A DNA stretch of 50,896 bases from the NCBI GenBank assembly GCA_903902855.1, contig CAIUWK010000077.1, positions 1 to 50,896 of the forward strand, written 5' to 3'. Below are positions 15,242 to 24,500 of this stretch, piece by piece. The notes beneath the pieces are model-generated. The model had not been told where the DNA came from. It did not search any database and was given only the letters and a program-made list of their open reading frames with translations. The position numbers were made by a program, and so were the translations under genes. Positions within the stretch are counted from its first letter, which is position 1; each line of letters starts with the position of its first letter. Source of the DNA: an uncultured Geobacter sp. Its GTDB lineage: Bacteria > Desulfobacterota > Desulfuromonadia > Geobacterales > CAIOGM01.

Positions 15242-16921
15242 ATGAGCGTTGACAGTCAGAAGATCATCTACTCCATGATGCGGGTGTCGAAACTATACGA
15301 CAAGAAGCCGGTCATCAAGGATATCTCCCTTTCCTATTTCTACGGCGCCAAGATCGGTGTCCTGGGGCTTAACGGCTCCGGCAAGAGCTCTTTGCTCCGG
15401 ATCATGGCCGGGGTGGACAAGGAGTTCAACGGCCAGGCGGTCCTCTCCGCCGGTTACAGCGTGGGCTTCCTGGAGCAGGAACCGCAGCTGGACGAGGCGA
15501 AGACGGTGCGTCAGGTGGTTGAAGAGGGGGCCGCCGAGACCGTGGCGCTCCTCAATGAATTCAACGAGATCACCGACAAGTTCTCCGAGCCCGACGCCGA
15601 CTTTGAAAAGCTCTGCGACCGGCAGGCCGTGCTCCAGGAGAAGCTGGATCATCTGGACGCCTGGGCCCTGGATTCACGGCTGGAGATGGCCATGGACGCC
15701 CTCCGCTGCCCCCCGGGCGACGCCTCCATCAAGGTTCTTTCCGGTGGTGAGAAGCGGCGGGTGGCTCTCTGCCGGCTCCTCCTCCGGAAACCGGACATCC
15801 TCCTTCTGGATGAGCCCACCAACCACCTGGACGCCGAGACCGTGGCCTGGCTGGAGCGGCACCTGCAGCAGTACGAGGGGACGGTCATCGCCGTGACCCA
15901 TGATCGTTATTTCCTGGACAACGTGGCCGGCTGGATTCTGGAACTGGACCGGGGGGAGGGGATACCCTGGAAGGGAAACTACTCCTCCTGGCTGGAACAG
16001 AAGGAGAAGAAGCTGGCCGTTGAGGAGAAGCAGGAGAGTGATCGGCGCAAGACCCTGCAGCGGGAGCTGGAGTGGATCAGGATGTCCCCCAAGGGGCGAC
16101 ATACCAAGGCCCAGGCCCGGATCACCGCCTACGAGCAGCTCGTCTCCCAGGAGAGTGAGCGGAGCGCCCGGGATATGGAAATCTACATCCCGCCGGGGCC
16201 GCGTCTCGGAGACTTGGTGGTGGAGGCCGACGGGGTGGCCAAGGGGTACGGCGACAATCTCCTGGTGGAAAACATGTCCTTTCGTCTCCCTCGTGGGGGG
16301 ATCGTCGGGATCATCGGCCCCAACGGCGCCGGCAAAACCACTCTTTTCCGGATGATCATCGGGCAGGAGAGTGCCGATTCCGGAACGTTGCGAGTGGGAG
16401 AGACGGTGAAGCTGGCCTACGTGGATCAGAGCCGCGACTCCCTGGACCCGGATAAAAATATCTGGGAGGTGATTTCCGGGGGGCAGGACACCCTGCAGCT
16501 GGGGAAGCTGTCGGTGAACTCCCGGGCCTATGTCTCCCGCTTCAACTTTTCCGGCGCCGACCAGCAGAAGAAGGTGGGGATGCTCTCCGGCGGCGAGCGG
16601 AATCGGGTCCACCTGGCCCAGATGCTCAAGTCCGAGGCCAATGTCCTGTTGCTGGATGAACCGACCAATGATCTGGACGTGAATACCATGCGGGCCTTGG
16701 AAGAGGCGCTGGAAACCTTTTCCGGCTGCGCCGTGGTCATCTCCCATGACCGCTGGTTCCTGGACCGGATCGCCACCCATATCCTTGCCTTTGAAGGGAA
16801 CAGCACGGTGACCTGGTTCGAGGGGAACTATTCGGAGTACGAAGAGGACCGTCGCCGGCGGCTGGGAGCCGAGGCGGACCGTCCCCACCGGATCACCTAC
16901 CGAAAACTCACCAGGGCGTGA
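15242..16921 (+). CDS. ettA: Energy-dependent translational throttle protein EttA (ABC-F)
   Basis: A 559-residue soluble ABC-F protein with two ATPase domains and no membrane part. Start at ATG 15242, preceded by AAGGAG. First domain: Walker A GLNGSGKS, signature LSGGEKRRVALCRLL, Walker B LLLDEPTNHLDAET. Second domain: Walker A GPNGAGKTT, signature LSGGERNRVHLAQML, Walker B LLLDEPTNDLDVNT. Between them lies the charged P-site interaction segment (SWLEQKEKKLAVEEKQ...SPKGRHTKAQARI), and the N-terminus YSMMRVSKLYDKKPVIKDIS is typical of EttA. In E. coli EttA binds the ribosomal E site and gates initiation according to ADP/ATP. Length and motifs match the family fully. Confidence 0.95.
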   Translation: MSVDSQKIIYSMMRVSKLYDKKPVIKDISLSYFYGAKIGVLGLNGSGKSSLLRIMAGVDKEFNGQAVLSAGYSVGFLEQEPQLDEAKTVRQVVEEGAAETVALLNEFNEITDKFSEPDADFEKLCDRQAVLQEKLDHLDAWALDSRLEMAMDALRCPPGDASIKVLSGGEKRRVALCRLLLRKPDILLLDEPTNHLDAETVAWLERHLQQYEGTVIAVTHDRYFLDNVAGWILELDRGEGIPWKGNYSSWLEQKEKKLAVEEKQESDRRKTLQRELEWIRMSPKGRHTKAQARITAYEQLVSQESERSARDMEIYIPPGPRLGDLVVEADGVAKGYGDNLLVENMSFRLPRGGIVGIIGPNGAGKTTLFRMIIGQESADSGTLRVGETVKLAYVDQSRDSLDPDKNIWEVISGGQDTLQLGKLSVNSRAYVSRFNFSGADQQKKVGMLSGGERNRVHLAQMLKSEANVLLLDEPTNDLDVNTMRALEEALETFSGCAVVISHDRWFLDRIATHILAFEGNSTVTWFEGNYSEYEEDRRRRLGAEADRPHRITYRKLTRA

Positions 16922-16926
16922 AACGA

Positions 16927-17060
16927 GGTTCAAGGTTCAAGGTTCGAGGTTATGGGTTATGGGTTATGGGTTATGGGTTCCAGGTTTTACCGGTCCCCGG
17001 TCCCCGGTCCCCATTCCCGGGTTTTTACCGGTCCCCAGTCCCCAGTCCCGGGTTTTACGG
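16927..17060. repeat. Cluster of four different 7-bp tandem repeats
   Basis: Between ettA and the lipoprotein gene there are successive heptamer arrays: GGTTCAA about three times (16927-16947), GGTTATG four times (16948-16976), GGTCCCC three times (16992-17013) and AGTCCCC two to three times (17030-17047). Similar short tandem heptamers are known from Nostoc/Anabaena genomes. All arrays share the 7-bp period and a GGT/AGT start. Confidence 0.85.
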
Positions 17061-17090
17061 TTCCCGGTTTTAACGAGAGATAAGGAGAGT

Positions 17091-17702
17091 ATGATGAAAC
17101 GTGGTTCGATCAAGTTGATGTGGGGGTTCCTGGGGCTGGCATTGCTGGCCGGATGCGCGGCTCCCGGAATGAATGTCTCCGTGGGATATACCCCCTTTGT
17201 TAATGCCACCGGGGGGAGCGGTGATCTCTATCTGGTTCAGGATATGGTGCCGCAGATCGGCCAGAAGGCGCTCTGGGTTATCGGTGCGGTGAAGGATGCC
17301 GACGGGGAAAAGGCCAATGATCTCGTGGTGGCCACCATGCCGGCGGATCTCATCTCCGGGATTCTGGCCGATGAACTCACCGCAGCCGGGTACCTGGTAA
17401 AGCAGACCAAGAGCATGCCGGAACAGCCGGCCAAGGTCGTGCGTCTCTCTTCGGTGAAGCTTTCTCTGGAGGAGAACCTGAGCCCGTTAAACTTCAAACT
17501 CGACGGCAAGGGGGGGGTGTCGGTGGGGCTGGAACTCTGGAACAGAGGAACCCGGCTGCAATCCTTCGATTATCGAGCCAGTTCCTCGGATGCCGATTTT
17601 AAGGACGGGGACCTTCTGGGGGCGCTCATCCTCAAAAACTCCATCCGGGACGTGATGAAGCAGGCGGTGCCGGATATCGTCAAGTCGCTGGAAAAGAAGT
17701 AG
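17091..17702 (+). CDS. Putative lipoprotein
   Basis: A 203-residue protein with a type II signal peptide and lipobox LLAGC (Cys about 22), starting at ATG 17091 behind TAAGGAGAG. The mature part is soluble and mixed alpha/beta (VYTPF-like start VSVGYTPFVNATGGSGD, then VVATMPADLISGILADEL and GKGGVSVGLELWNRGTRLQSF). Length, lipobox and a central dimer-like pattern recall YajG-type lipoproteins, but I cannot confirm that. Likely anchored to the outer membrane because the +2 residue is Ala. Ends with a terminator. Confidence 0.85.
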   Translation: MMKRGSIKLMWGFLGLALLAGCAAPGMNVSVGYTPFVNATGGSGDLYLVQDMVPQIGQKALWVIGAVKDADGEKANDLVVATMPADLISGILADELTAAGYLVKQTKSMPEQPAKVVRLSSVKLSLEENLSPLNFKLDGKGGVSVGLELWNRGTRLQSFDYRASSSDADFKDGDLLGALILKNSIRDVMKQAVPDIVKSLEKK

Positions 17703-17726
17703 GAACGACTGTTTTTCAGAATTACC

Positions 17727-17756
17727 AACCCCCGTCCGTCTGGACGGGGGTTTTTT
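17727..17756 (+). terminator. Rho-independent terminator after lipoprotein gene
   Basis: AACCCCCGTCC and GGACGGGGGTT form an 11-bp stem with a tetraloop-sized loop, followed by six T. Located 25 bases past the stop. Confidence 0.9.
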
Positions 17757-17822
17757 GCCGTGGCGCCGACAACAATGGCGAACTGCGTGCGGCAGCTCAG
17801 GAAGAGTGGAGAGGAGCACATC

Positions 17823-18227
17823 ATGAACGACCGGAGAGCACCCATGACGGCGGAGAGCGTGCAAGAGTTGCTGGAGAATGCGGGGGCCCAGGTCATGGCC
17901 CGGCAGGGGAGGAGTGACAGCTACAGCGCCCCCCGGGACTTCTCCTTCCAGGTGCAGGGACTGTTCCCCAACGGGATGGGGCTTCAGGTCGTGGCACGGC
18001 AGTTCACCTACCGTGATCCCTGGGAGGCCACCGGCCGGGTCAATGATCTGGTCGACATCTCGCTGCTGCGGGGGGGAGCGTATTCACCTCTCCCCAAGGG
18101 GTATCCCTGGTTTCAGGGGGAGGATATGGAGGAGGGAGTTGACGAGGAGGGGGTACGGGAGATCGTCGCCCTGGTCGGCGGCCTGAACCCCAAGATCTAT
18201 CTTCTGCAGCAGCTTACCGGGAATTAG
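17823..18227 (+). CDS. Hypothetical protein
   Basis: A 134-residue soluble protein of unknown function. Start at ATG 17823 was chosen for GAGGAG 9 nt upstream; an in-frame extension upstream would run into the terminator. No signal peptide or membrane helix. The sequence is rich in aromatic and acidic residues (QGLFPNGMGLQVVARQF, KGYPWFQGEDMEEGVDEEGV). No family recognised. It converges on the SPOR-domain gene with only 7 bases between the stops. Confidence 0.7.
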   Translation: MNDRRAPMTAESVQELLENAGAQVMARQGRSDSYSAPRDFSFQVQGLFPNGMGLQVVARQFTYRDPWEATGRVNDLVDISLLRGGAYSPLPKGYPWFQGEDMEEGVDEEGVREIVALVGGLNPKIYLLQQLTGN

Positions 18228-18234
18228 TCGGGAA

Positions 18235-19128
18235 CTACCCCCGGAGATCTCCGGCTCCGTTCTTCAGGGCGTACTCCTGTTCAGCACTCATGACAGATGC
18301 AGTCACCCCTCGTTTTTGCAATATCCCTGCCAATTTCTGCGCGGCGTCCCTGGAGCGAAACCCCCTGGCCATCAGGTAGTTACTTGTTACCGTAACCGGA
18401 TCTTTCATGATCGTCACCCGAATCCCCTTCGCGGCAATGATCTTCTGCTCCGACCGGGCCCGTTCTTGAAGATAGAATGAGCCGCAATAGACGTTGTAGG
18501 TTCCCCTCTTGCTGATGACATACCCCTTCTGTCCGCGGGAGTGGAGCGTCTCCAGATCACGGTGAGCTTGGGATTGATTCTTATGCCGGGCAAAGAGGAG
18601 GCGGTGAGCCGATCTGGCCTCCCGTTCCACCCGACTCTGCACCGTGGGGGCGCCGAGCTTCACCAACTCTTGCGGCAGTGGGGAGGCGGTTTTAGTACTG
18701 TTCCTTGTTGAGACTTTGACGATGAATTCCCCCTTTCCGTAGCCGGGAGGGCTCTTCACTGGGGCAGTTCCCCTGCTTTTTGCCATGACCGGTTTGGGCG
18801 GGTTCACCGCTGCCTGACGGAGGGGATGGGGCGCTATGGCCACGGTGGCGGGTCGCGCCGGCGCAAGCTGCTCCTCATACTCGAAGCTCCGGCCATTCTG
18901 ATCTATCCCGTACTTTGTGACGATTTTTTGCGTGTGGGGTGGGGAGGGGGCGCTCACGACGGCAACGGGAACCGTGTAGGTAAAAGATCTGCCGTTTTCG
19001 TCGATTCCGAATTTTTTCATCCCCTGTCCCATCTGATCCTGGGCAGTGATCGTCCCTGTTACACTGTAATTCACGATACAGAAGGTCAGGAGCAGCAGTC
19101 GTATCTTGGATAGCTTGTTACTTTTCAT
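18235..19128 (-). CDS. SPOR-domain-containing secreted protein
   Basis: About 297 residues from ATG 19128, chosen for GGGGAGAA upstream and for the positively charged MKSNKLSKIR start of the signal peptide. After the signal sequence there are two related boxes, KKFGIDENGRSFTYTV and TKYGIDQNGRSFEYEE, then a proline- and basic-rich linker. The C-terminal ~140 residues look like SPOR-type repeats (TYNVYCGSFYLQERARSEQ, YLMARGFRSRDAAQKLAGIL), which bind denuded septal peptidoglycan in characterised proteins. Periplasmic cell-wall-binding role inferred; partner unknown. Confidence 0.8.
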   Translation of the reverse strand: MKSNKLSKIRLLLLTFCIVNYSVTGTITAQDQMGQGMKKFGIDENGRSFTYTVPVAVVSAPSPPHTQKIVTKYGIDQNGRSFEYEEQLAPARPATVAIAPHPLRQAAVNPPKPVMAKSRGTAPVKSPPGYGKGEFIVKVSTRNSTKTASPLPQELVKLGAPTVQSRVEREARSAHRLLFARHKNQSQAHRDLETLHSRGQKGYVISKRGTYNVYCGSFYLQERARSEQKIIAAKGIRVTIMKDPVTVTSNYLMARGFRSRDAAQKLAGILQKRGVTASVMSAEQEYALKNGAGDLRG

Positions 19129-19295
19129 CACATTCTCCCCACAGGGTGACTCAACGCTCAGCATCATGAAAATGAGTAGAAACTATTCCATATGGGGTGA
19201 AGCGTCAAGCTAAACTTTTCCCTGGTGATCGTCATAGCATGATTGTAACTATTTGTCGATACGTACCACTATTCAATGAGGAGCACTTAAAAACG

Positions 19296-20093
19296 ATGAG
19301 ATTGTTTCTCCTGTTGTTACTGCTGACTGTTTGCACCGGGTCGGCTGTCGCTCAGACGACCCCCCAGCAGATCCGCGTCCCGATCCTCCTCTATCACCGC
19401 CTGGGGCCGACGGTGGCCGATAGCATGACTATCACCACGCCGCTGTTCGAGTCCCACCTGATCTACCTCAGGGAGCATGGGTATACGGTGATCCCGCTCC
19501 GGCAGTTGGTTGACTGGCTCCGGAAGAAAGCCCCGGCGCCCCCCCCCAAATCGGTGGTGATCGTGGAGGATGACGCTCACCGCACCGTTTATACCGATAT
19601 GCTCCCCTTGGCGAAGAAATACCGGATCCCGGTGACCGTCTTCGTCTACCCTTCGGCCATCTCCAACGCCACCTATGCCATGACTTGGGACCAGTTGCGC
19701 CAGCTGAGGAAGAGCGGTCTCTTCGACATCCAGTCACATTCCTACTGGCACCCCAATTTCAAGCAGGAGCGGCGGAAGCTCAAACTCGGTGACTATGAGA
19801 AACTGGTGGATATGCAGCTGAGGAAATCGAGGGCAAAGCTGGAGAAAGAGCTGGGGGTTCCGGTGGATATGCTGGCCTGGCCCTTCGGTATTTATGACGA
19901 CTACCTCCTGACCCGGGCCCGGGCGGCGGGTTACGGCAGTACGTTCACCATCGAGCGTCGCCATGTCCGGCCGGAGGATTCGGTCATGAAGCTCCCCCGG
20001 TATCTCCTGACAAATGGGGACCAGGGGGAAGCCTTCGGTCGGATTCTTGGCGGGACTGTTCCCAAGGGCGAATACAAGATTCGCCCCTACTGA
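19296..20093 (+). CDS. Polysaccharide deacetylase (NodB-like) family protein, secreted
   Basis: About 265 residues from ATG 19296 (GAGGAG 12 nt upstream), with signal peptide MRLFLLLLLLTVCTGSAVAQ. NodB homology: VPILLYHRL at the start, motif 1 VVIVEDDAH, motif 2 SHSYWHP (metal-binding histidines present), motif 3 AWPFGIYDD. Motif 1 normally reads TFDDG; here both Asp residues are kept but the Gly is Ala and the preceding residues are VE, so activity may be altered. The family removes N- or O-acetyl groups from chitin, peptidoglycan or PNAG-type exopolysaccharide. Overlaps the convergent lipoprotein gene by 7 bases. Confidence 0.88.
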   Translation: MRLFLLLLLLTVCTGSAVAQTTPQQIRVPILLYHRLGPTVADSMTITTPLFESHLIYLREHGYTVIPLRQLVDWLRKKAPAPPPKSVVIVEDDAHRTVYTDMLPLAKKYRIPVTVFVYPSAISNATYAMTWDQLRQLRKSGLFDIQSHSYWHPNFKQERRKLKLGDYEKLVDMQLRKSRAKLEKELGVPVDMLAWPFGIYDDYLLTRARAAGYGSTFTIERRHVRPEDSVMKLPRYLLTNGDQGEAFGRILGGTVPKGEYKIRPY

Positions 20094-21205
20094 TACTGGA
20101 TATAAAGCGGTTGCGGATTCAGCTTGAGGAGATCCTTGGGGGACATGAGCCGGTTACCTCCCTTGGTGTCGTTATGGTAGAAGAGCTTGAACCCGGTGTA
20201 CTGCACCGGTTCGGCCACCACGTAATCCTTGTAGGAGTCCCGTTTCAGGCAGGGGGAGCCCCAGCCATCCATGTTCATGATGATCTGGAGTTGGGGACGG
20301 AGGATGATCCCCTTGGCGTTGGTGACGCCATGTTGCGTAAACCGGTGGACGATGAGCAGCTTGGGGGGGAGTCGGTACCGCTGCACCAGGTCTGCCAGGT
20401 ACCCTGAGACGTAGTTTATGTCGGCGGCATCATAGGTGCCGATGATACTCCCCGGCTTTTTGCCGCTCTTCCCCAGATTGAACTCCGGGTCCATCCCCAG
20501 ATGCACGTCGGGGTTTTTCAGGAGCCATTCAAAACGGGGGAGGAGTTTTCGGATATCGTCATGACCGGTCTGGATGTCGATGAACAGCAGGGCATGGGCC
20601 TCCCTGGCCCATTGGTAAACCCGGTTTACGATTTCGTCGGTGACGACCATCCGGTACATCTCCGCCTTGCCCGGCTCCCCCTGAGCCACCACGGCGACGA
20701 GGTGCAGGGCCGGTTGCACCGGAGTGGCCGGGTCGGCCTCCTGCCAGCGATTCACCTCCTGCTTCAGCCTCTGTAGCATCTCTTCCTTGGGGAGTTCCCC
20801 CAGAATCCCCATTTTTTTAGACAGCGGATTACCGTAATAGGCGACGATCCGCCGGTGCGGCAGGATCGAACCGGGGAGCGGGGGAGGGGAGATCACCGGC
20901 CAGCCGTTCTTTCGGGCAACGTCGGGACTTTCGCCGGATTTGTAGTGAGTCCGGGGCGAGCTCTGTTCCGGGTCGCTGCTCTCTCCGGGGTGTGAGTTGC
21001 TGACGGTGGGGAAGGGGGGGGCGCCGCAAGCCGTGGTGACTGACCTGAAGAGGGCCGGGGTGGCGGTGGCTGAAAGGGGAGCGGGTTCGGCTGAAGGTTC
21101 GCCGGACCGTTCTCCCTTGCAACCTGCCAAGGGGAGTGCCAAGGCAAAGGCAAGGGTGGCGGCCAGGAGAGTGGGAGCTGTGCTTGGAAGGGAGAGCTGT
21201 TTCAA
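20087..21205 (-). CDS. Putative lipoprotein, possible TIM-barrel-like domain
   Basis: 372 residues with a type II signal peptide (LLAATLAFALALPLAGC). The start codon is TTG at 21205, preceded by AAGGAA. A Ser/Pro-rich linker (about 30-95) precedes a folded domain beginning RRIVAYYGNPLSKKMGILG and containing ALLFIDIQTGHDDIRKLL, HLGMDPEFNL and LPPKLLIVHRF. The alternating beta-strand/helix pattern with acidic residues at strand ends suggests a glycosidase-like barrel, but I do not recognise a named family. The neighbouring, convergent polysaccharide deacetylase-like gene makes an envelope-polysaccharide role plausible. Confidence 0.75.
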   Translation of the reverse strand: MKQLSLPSTAPTLLAATLAFALALPLAGCKGERSGEPSAEPAPLSATATPALFRSVTTACGAPPFPTVSNSHPGESSDPEQSSPRTHYKSGESPDVARKNGWPVISPPPLPGSILPHRRIVAYYGNPLSKKMGILGELPKEEMLQRLKQEVNRWQEADPATPVQPALHLVAVVAQGEPGKAEMYRMVVTDEIVNRVYQWAREAHALLFIDIQTGHDDIRKLLPRFEWLLKNPDVHLGMDPEFNLGKSGKKPGSIIGTYDAADINYVSGYLADLVQRYRLPPKLLIVHRFTQHGVTNAKGIILRPQLQIIMNMDGWGSPCLKRDSYKDYVVAEPVQYTGFKLFYHNDTKGGNRLMSPKDLLKLNPQPLYIQYQ

Positions 21206-21531
21206 GGGGATTCCTTCAGGGTAGAGTTCAAGGTAACTCAGGCAGTTGGGCTGAAGACTGAAGGCTGAAGGTTAGACCCGTCTCGTATGGGTCGCCTCTA
21301 TCGATCCTGCAGAGGTTTTGCTGAAACTTTTCAGCCTTCAACCTGTCAACCTGAGCAGGGCGAGGTGAAAGGCGGAAACCTCTTTACCGCAACGTGGCGC
21401 GGGACGCAAAGGAAAAAAATCTGATTTGTATTTTAAGATCGGAGGTCTCATGATATTGATAATTGCATACAGGGACAACTCGTCCGGCAACTGCGGACCA
21501 ACGCGGCATTAACGCGACGGCGAAAGGTGAC
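21206..21531. other. Spacer with heptamer repeats and a GGGACGCAAAGG block
   Basis: Contains three heptamers GCTGAAG/ACTGAAG/GCTGAAG at 21250-21270. Further on, GGGACGCAAAGG (about 21401-21412) recalls the conserved core of GEMM cyclic-di-GMP riboswitches, but the rest of that fold is not evident. AAAGG at 21524-21528 is the ribosome-binding site for the next gene. Confidence 0.5.
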
Positions 21532-24500
21532 ATGCTCATGCCCAAACAGAGTAACATATTCAGGCTTCTCCTGCTCACCCTCTTCGGTTTCCTCGCCTGT
21601 TCCTCCTCTCTGTATGCCCAGGTGGGAGGTGGCTACACCGCAGGAGGGCTCCAGGGGGAATATTTTGCCAATGGGGAACTCAGCGGCACGCCGCTGTTCA
21701 CCCGGCGCGAAGTCCGTCTTGATTTCGACTGGGGGACTCTCCTGCCGGTGGGGGGCTCCAACGATCCCCGTTATCGAACCTTCCCTCACGACAACTTCTC
21801 GGCCCGGTACACCGGCCAGATTGTCGCCGCCTTCTCCGAGAGCTACACCTTCAAGACCATGGCCGATGATGGTGTTCGCCTCTTCATCAGGCCGGAGGGG
21901 AGCGGCGTCTGGACTCTCCTCATCGACGCCTGGGATGCTCCCGCCACCAGCAGCGGCACGGCGGATCTGATGGTGGGTCAGCGGTATGACCTGAAGGTGG
22001 AGTACCGACAACTCACGGGAACAGCGCTCTTGCGGCTCTTCTGGTCCAGCAGGAGCACCCCCGAGGAGGTCATCGACCCGGCGGTGGAGCAGGGGTACAA
22101 CGTGGGGAACTGGGGCAACGCCTTTGCGGATCTGGTCAAATGCTCGCGAAACAGCTGGCTGGAGAGTGGTAACGGTCCGGTGCCGTTGGATGCCGATGGC
22201 TGGCCGCTGAACGATGCGTCGTACCTCTATCAGGAGTCCGCCAACACCGGCCTTGACCTCGATCCGCTCATGACCGGCACCATCACCTTCTCTTTCAACG
22301 GCACCGGAGATATCGATCTTTTCAACGGCAATCAGGAGCGTTCCACCCTGAAGGTCAGTTACGATGCGGCAACCAACAGCACCAGCGGCTCTTTCATGAC
22401 CAAGCCCAGTCACTGGAACGCTTCGTATTTCATTGTGCGCAACACGGACCGTGACGGTCAGACCCCACCCCGTCATAACGGCATCACCAACCTGAAGCTC
22501 ATCCGGCCGAAAGTTCCCGGCGGCACCGAGCCGTACCCCCCCGGCACCGTCTTTAACGATCATTTCCGCACCGCCTACAGTAAATTCACCTCGTTGCGGG
22601 TCAATCTCAACAATGCCAATGTGGAGCGTTTCTGGAGTGACCGGACTCTCCCCGGCTACTTCAATCAGGCCAACGGCAAAGGGACGCTCAATGCCTATCC
22701 CCCCAATGCCGGACAGAACAATACCCCCATGGCTTCGGATAACGGTGCCTCCTGGGAACACAAGATCATGATGGCCAATGAGACCGGGGCCGATCTCTAC
22801 CTCAACCTGCCGATGATGGTCACCGGATGGACCCCTCAGGACACCGGCAGCTATGTTCACAAGTTGGCCCGGTTGCTCCGCTACGGTTCGGACGGGGTTG
22901 AGCCGTACAGCGGTCCCACCGCCGATCCGCTCTATCCGCCGCTGAACCCCAACCTGAGAGTTTACCTCGAGCTCTCCAACGAAGTCTGGAACATGATGAA
23001 CTTCGGGTTCCGTCAGTCCTTTGACCTGCTGACATTGACAACGCTGGATGCCGATGCCGCTCTGGGGGACCCGGTGGCCCTGGCTGACCCGCTGGCCCGG
23101 CCTGCGGATTTTCCCATTATTAACTACGACAACCTGTCCACTCAGAAGGATTCGGGAAACTGGTACCTCCCCATAAATACCTGGAACAAGCGGAAGCAGA
23201 TCCTGAGGGTCATCCAGATCAGCAGCATCTTCCGGTCGGTGTGGGGGGACGGGAACATGATGAGCCGCATCCGGCCGATCTATGAGTGGCAATACGACAA
23301 TGCCAACAATACCGCAAATTTCGCCCTTACCTTTGCCAACGACTGGTTCAATAACGGCAACGGCCTGGCCAATGTGGCAGAGCCCCATCCGGTCAATTAT
23401 TTCATCTGGGGTGGTGGTGGCGCTTCCTATTACGGCGCCGTCAACGGCTACGGCACCACCGATCTCCTCCCCAACCCCGGCTTTGAGAGTCCCGTGGTCA
23501 CTGCCGGCTATAGCCAAAACCCGGCTGGCGCAGGGTGGGTTTTTGAGGGAACCGCCGGGATTGCCCGTGACGGCGGCAGCGGTGACGACATCCCCCCCCC
23601 TTTCGAGGGGAGCCAGATGGGGTATATCGACGGCAGCGGGAGCATGAGTATCCAGGTGAAAATCCCCACGACCCAGACCAGCAATCACTATGCCTTTGTC
23701 TTCAAGGCGCTACAGCGGGTAGAGAGTGGGGCCCCCCTGGACACCAACGGCAATCCGGCCCCCGACAGCCAGAAGCTGCGCGTATTCATCGATGGTGTGG
23801 AGTCCAACTGGAAGTCGTTTAACCAGTGGGGGGGGTATACCCCGTTACCCTATGACCCGTATAAACCGTGGAACTCCTTTGTGGTCTTCTGGACCTCCTC
23901 CACTCCGTACTACTCCACCATCGGCTTTACCGCAATGCCGGGATCAACGGTCACCCTCCGGATCGAGGGGAGCGCCGCACCCGGCCAGATTGCGTTTCTG
24001 GAAGACGTCCGCCTCAGTTCCATTGACCAGATGTTTGCCGACGGCTTCCCCGGAGGAGGGGAGGCAGCCGGGCAGCCTGCCGGTTCCGGCTACCAGAACG
24101 GTCTGAATGTCCAGTCCGCCTGGGCCCATGCCTTTGGTCTGCGCTATGTCACCTATGAGGGGGGGTGGTCCCTGGGAGGGGACACCGGCGGGACGCCGTT
24201 GCAGAATCTGGCCAAGTACAACGATCCCGGGACGGTGGAGGTGAACAGCCGGGCCATCACCATGTTCCAAAAGGCTGGCGGATCACTTAATACGTTCGGG
24301 ACCTATACCCTCTGGCCGGGGTGGGGCGAGGTGTACGCCGAGGAGGGGATGCTGAACGTTACCCGGTATCCGCTCATGATCTCCCAGGCTGACCGGATGA
24401 ACAACCTCCCCAGCGACCCCACCAATGGCGTCTTCCTCCCCAATTTCCTGACGGTTACCAACTCCTCACTGAAAAGCAGTGTGAACGTCAGCGGCGCTCT

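Noticed and set aside
21401..21412. GGGACGCAAAGG as a GEMM-I cyclic-di-GMP riboswitch core
   Set aside because: The preceding CAAACC/hairpin and the following receptor and P3 strands could not be found. Running the Rfam GEMM model would decide; a score above threshold would overturn this.
21448..23688. Long minus-strand frame of 746 codons opposite the giant secreted gene
   Set aside because: The plus strand has a signal peptide and a clear PA14 domain; the antisense frame has no ribosome-binding site and shows a Gly/Val/Ile-rich shadow composition.
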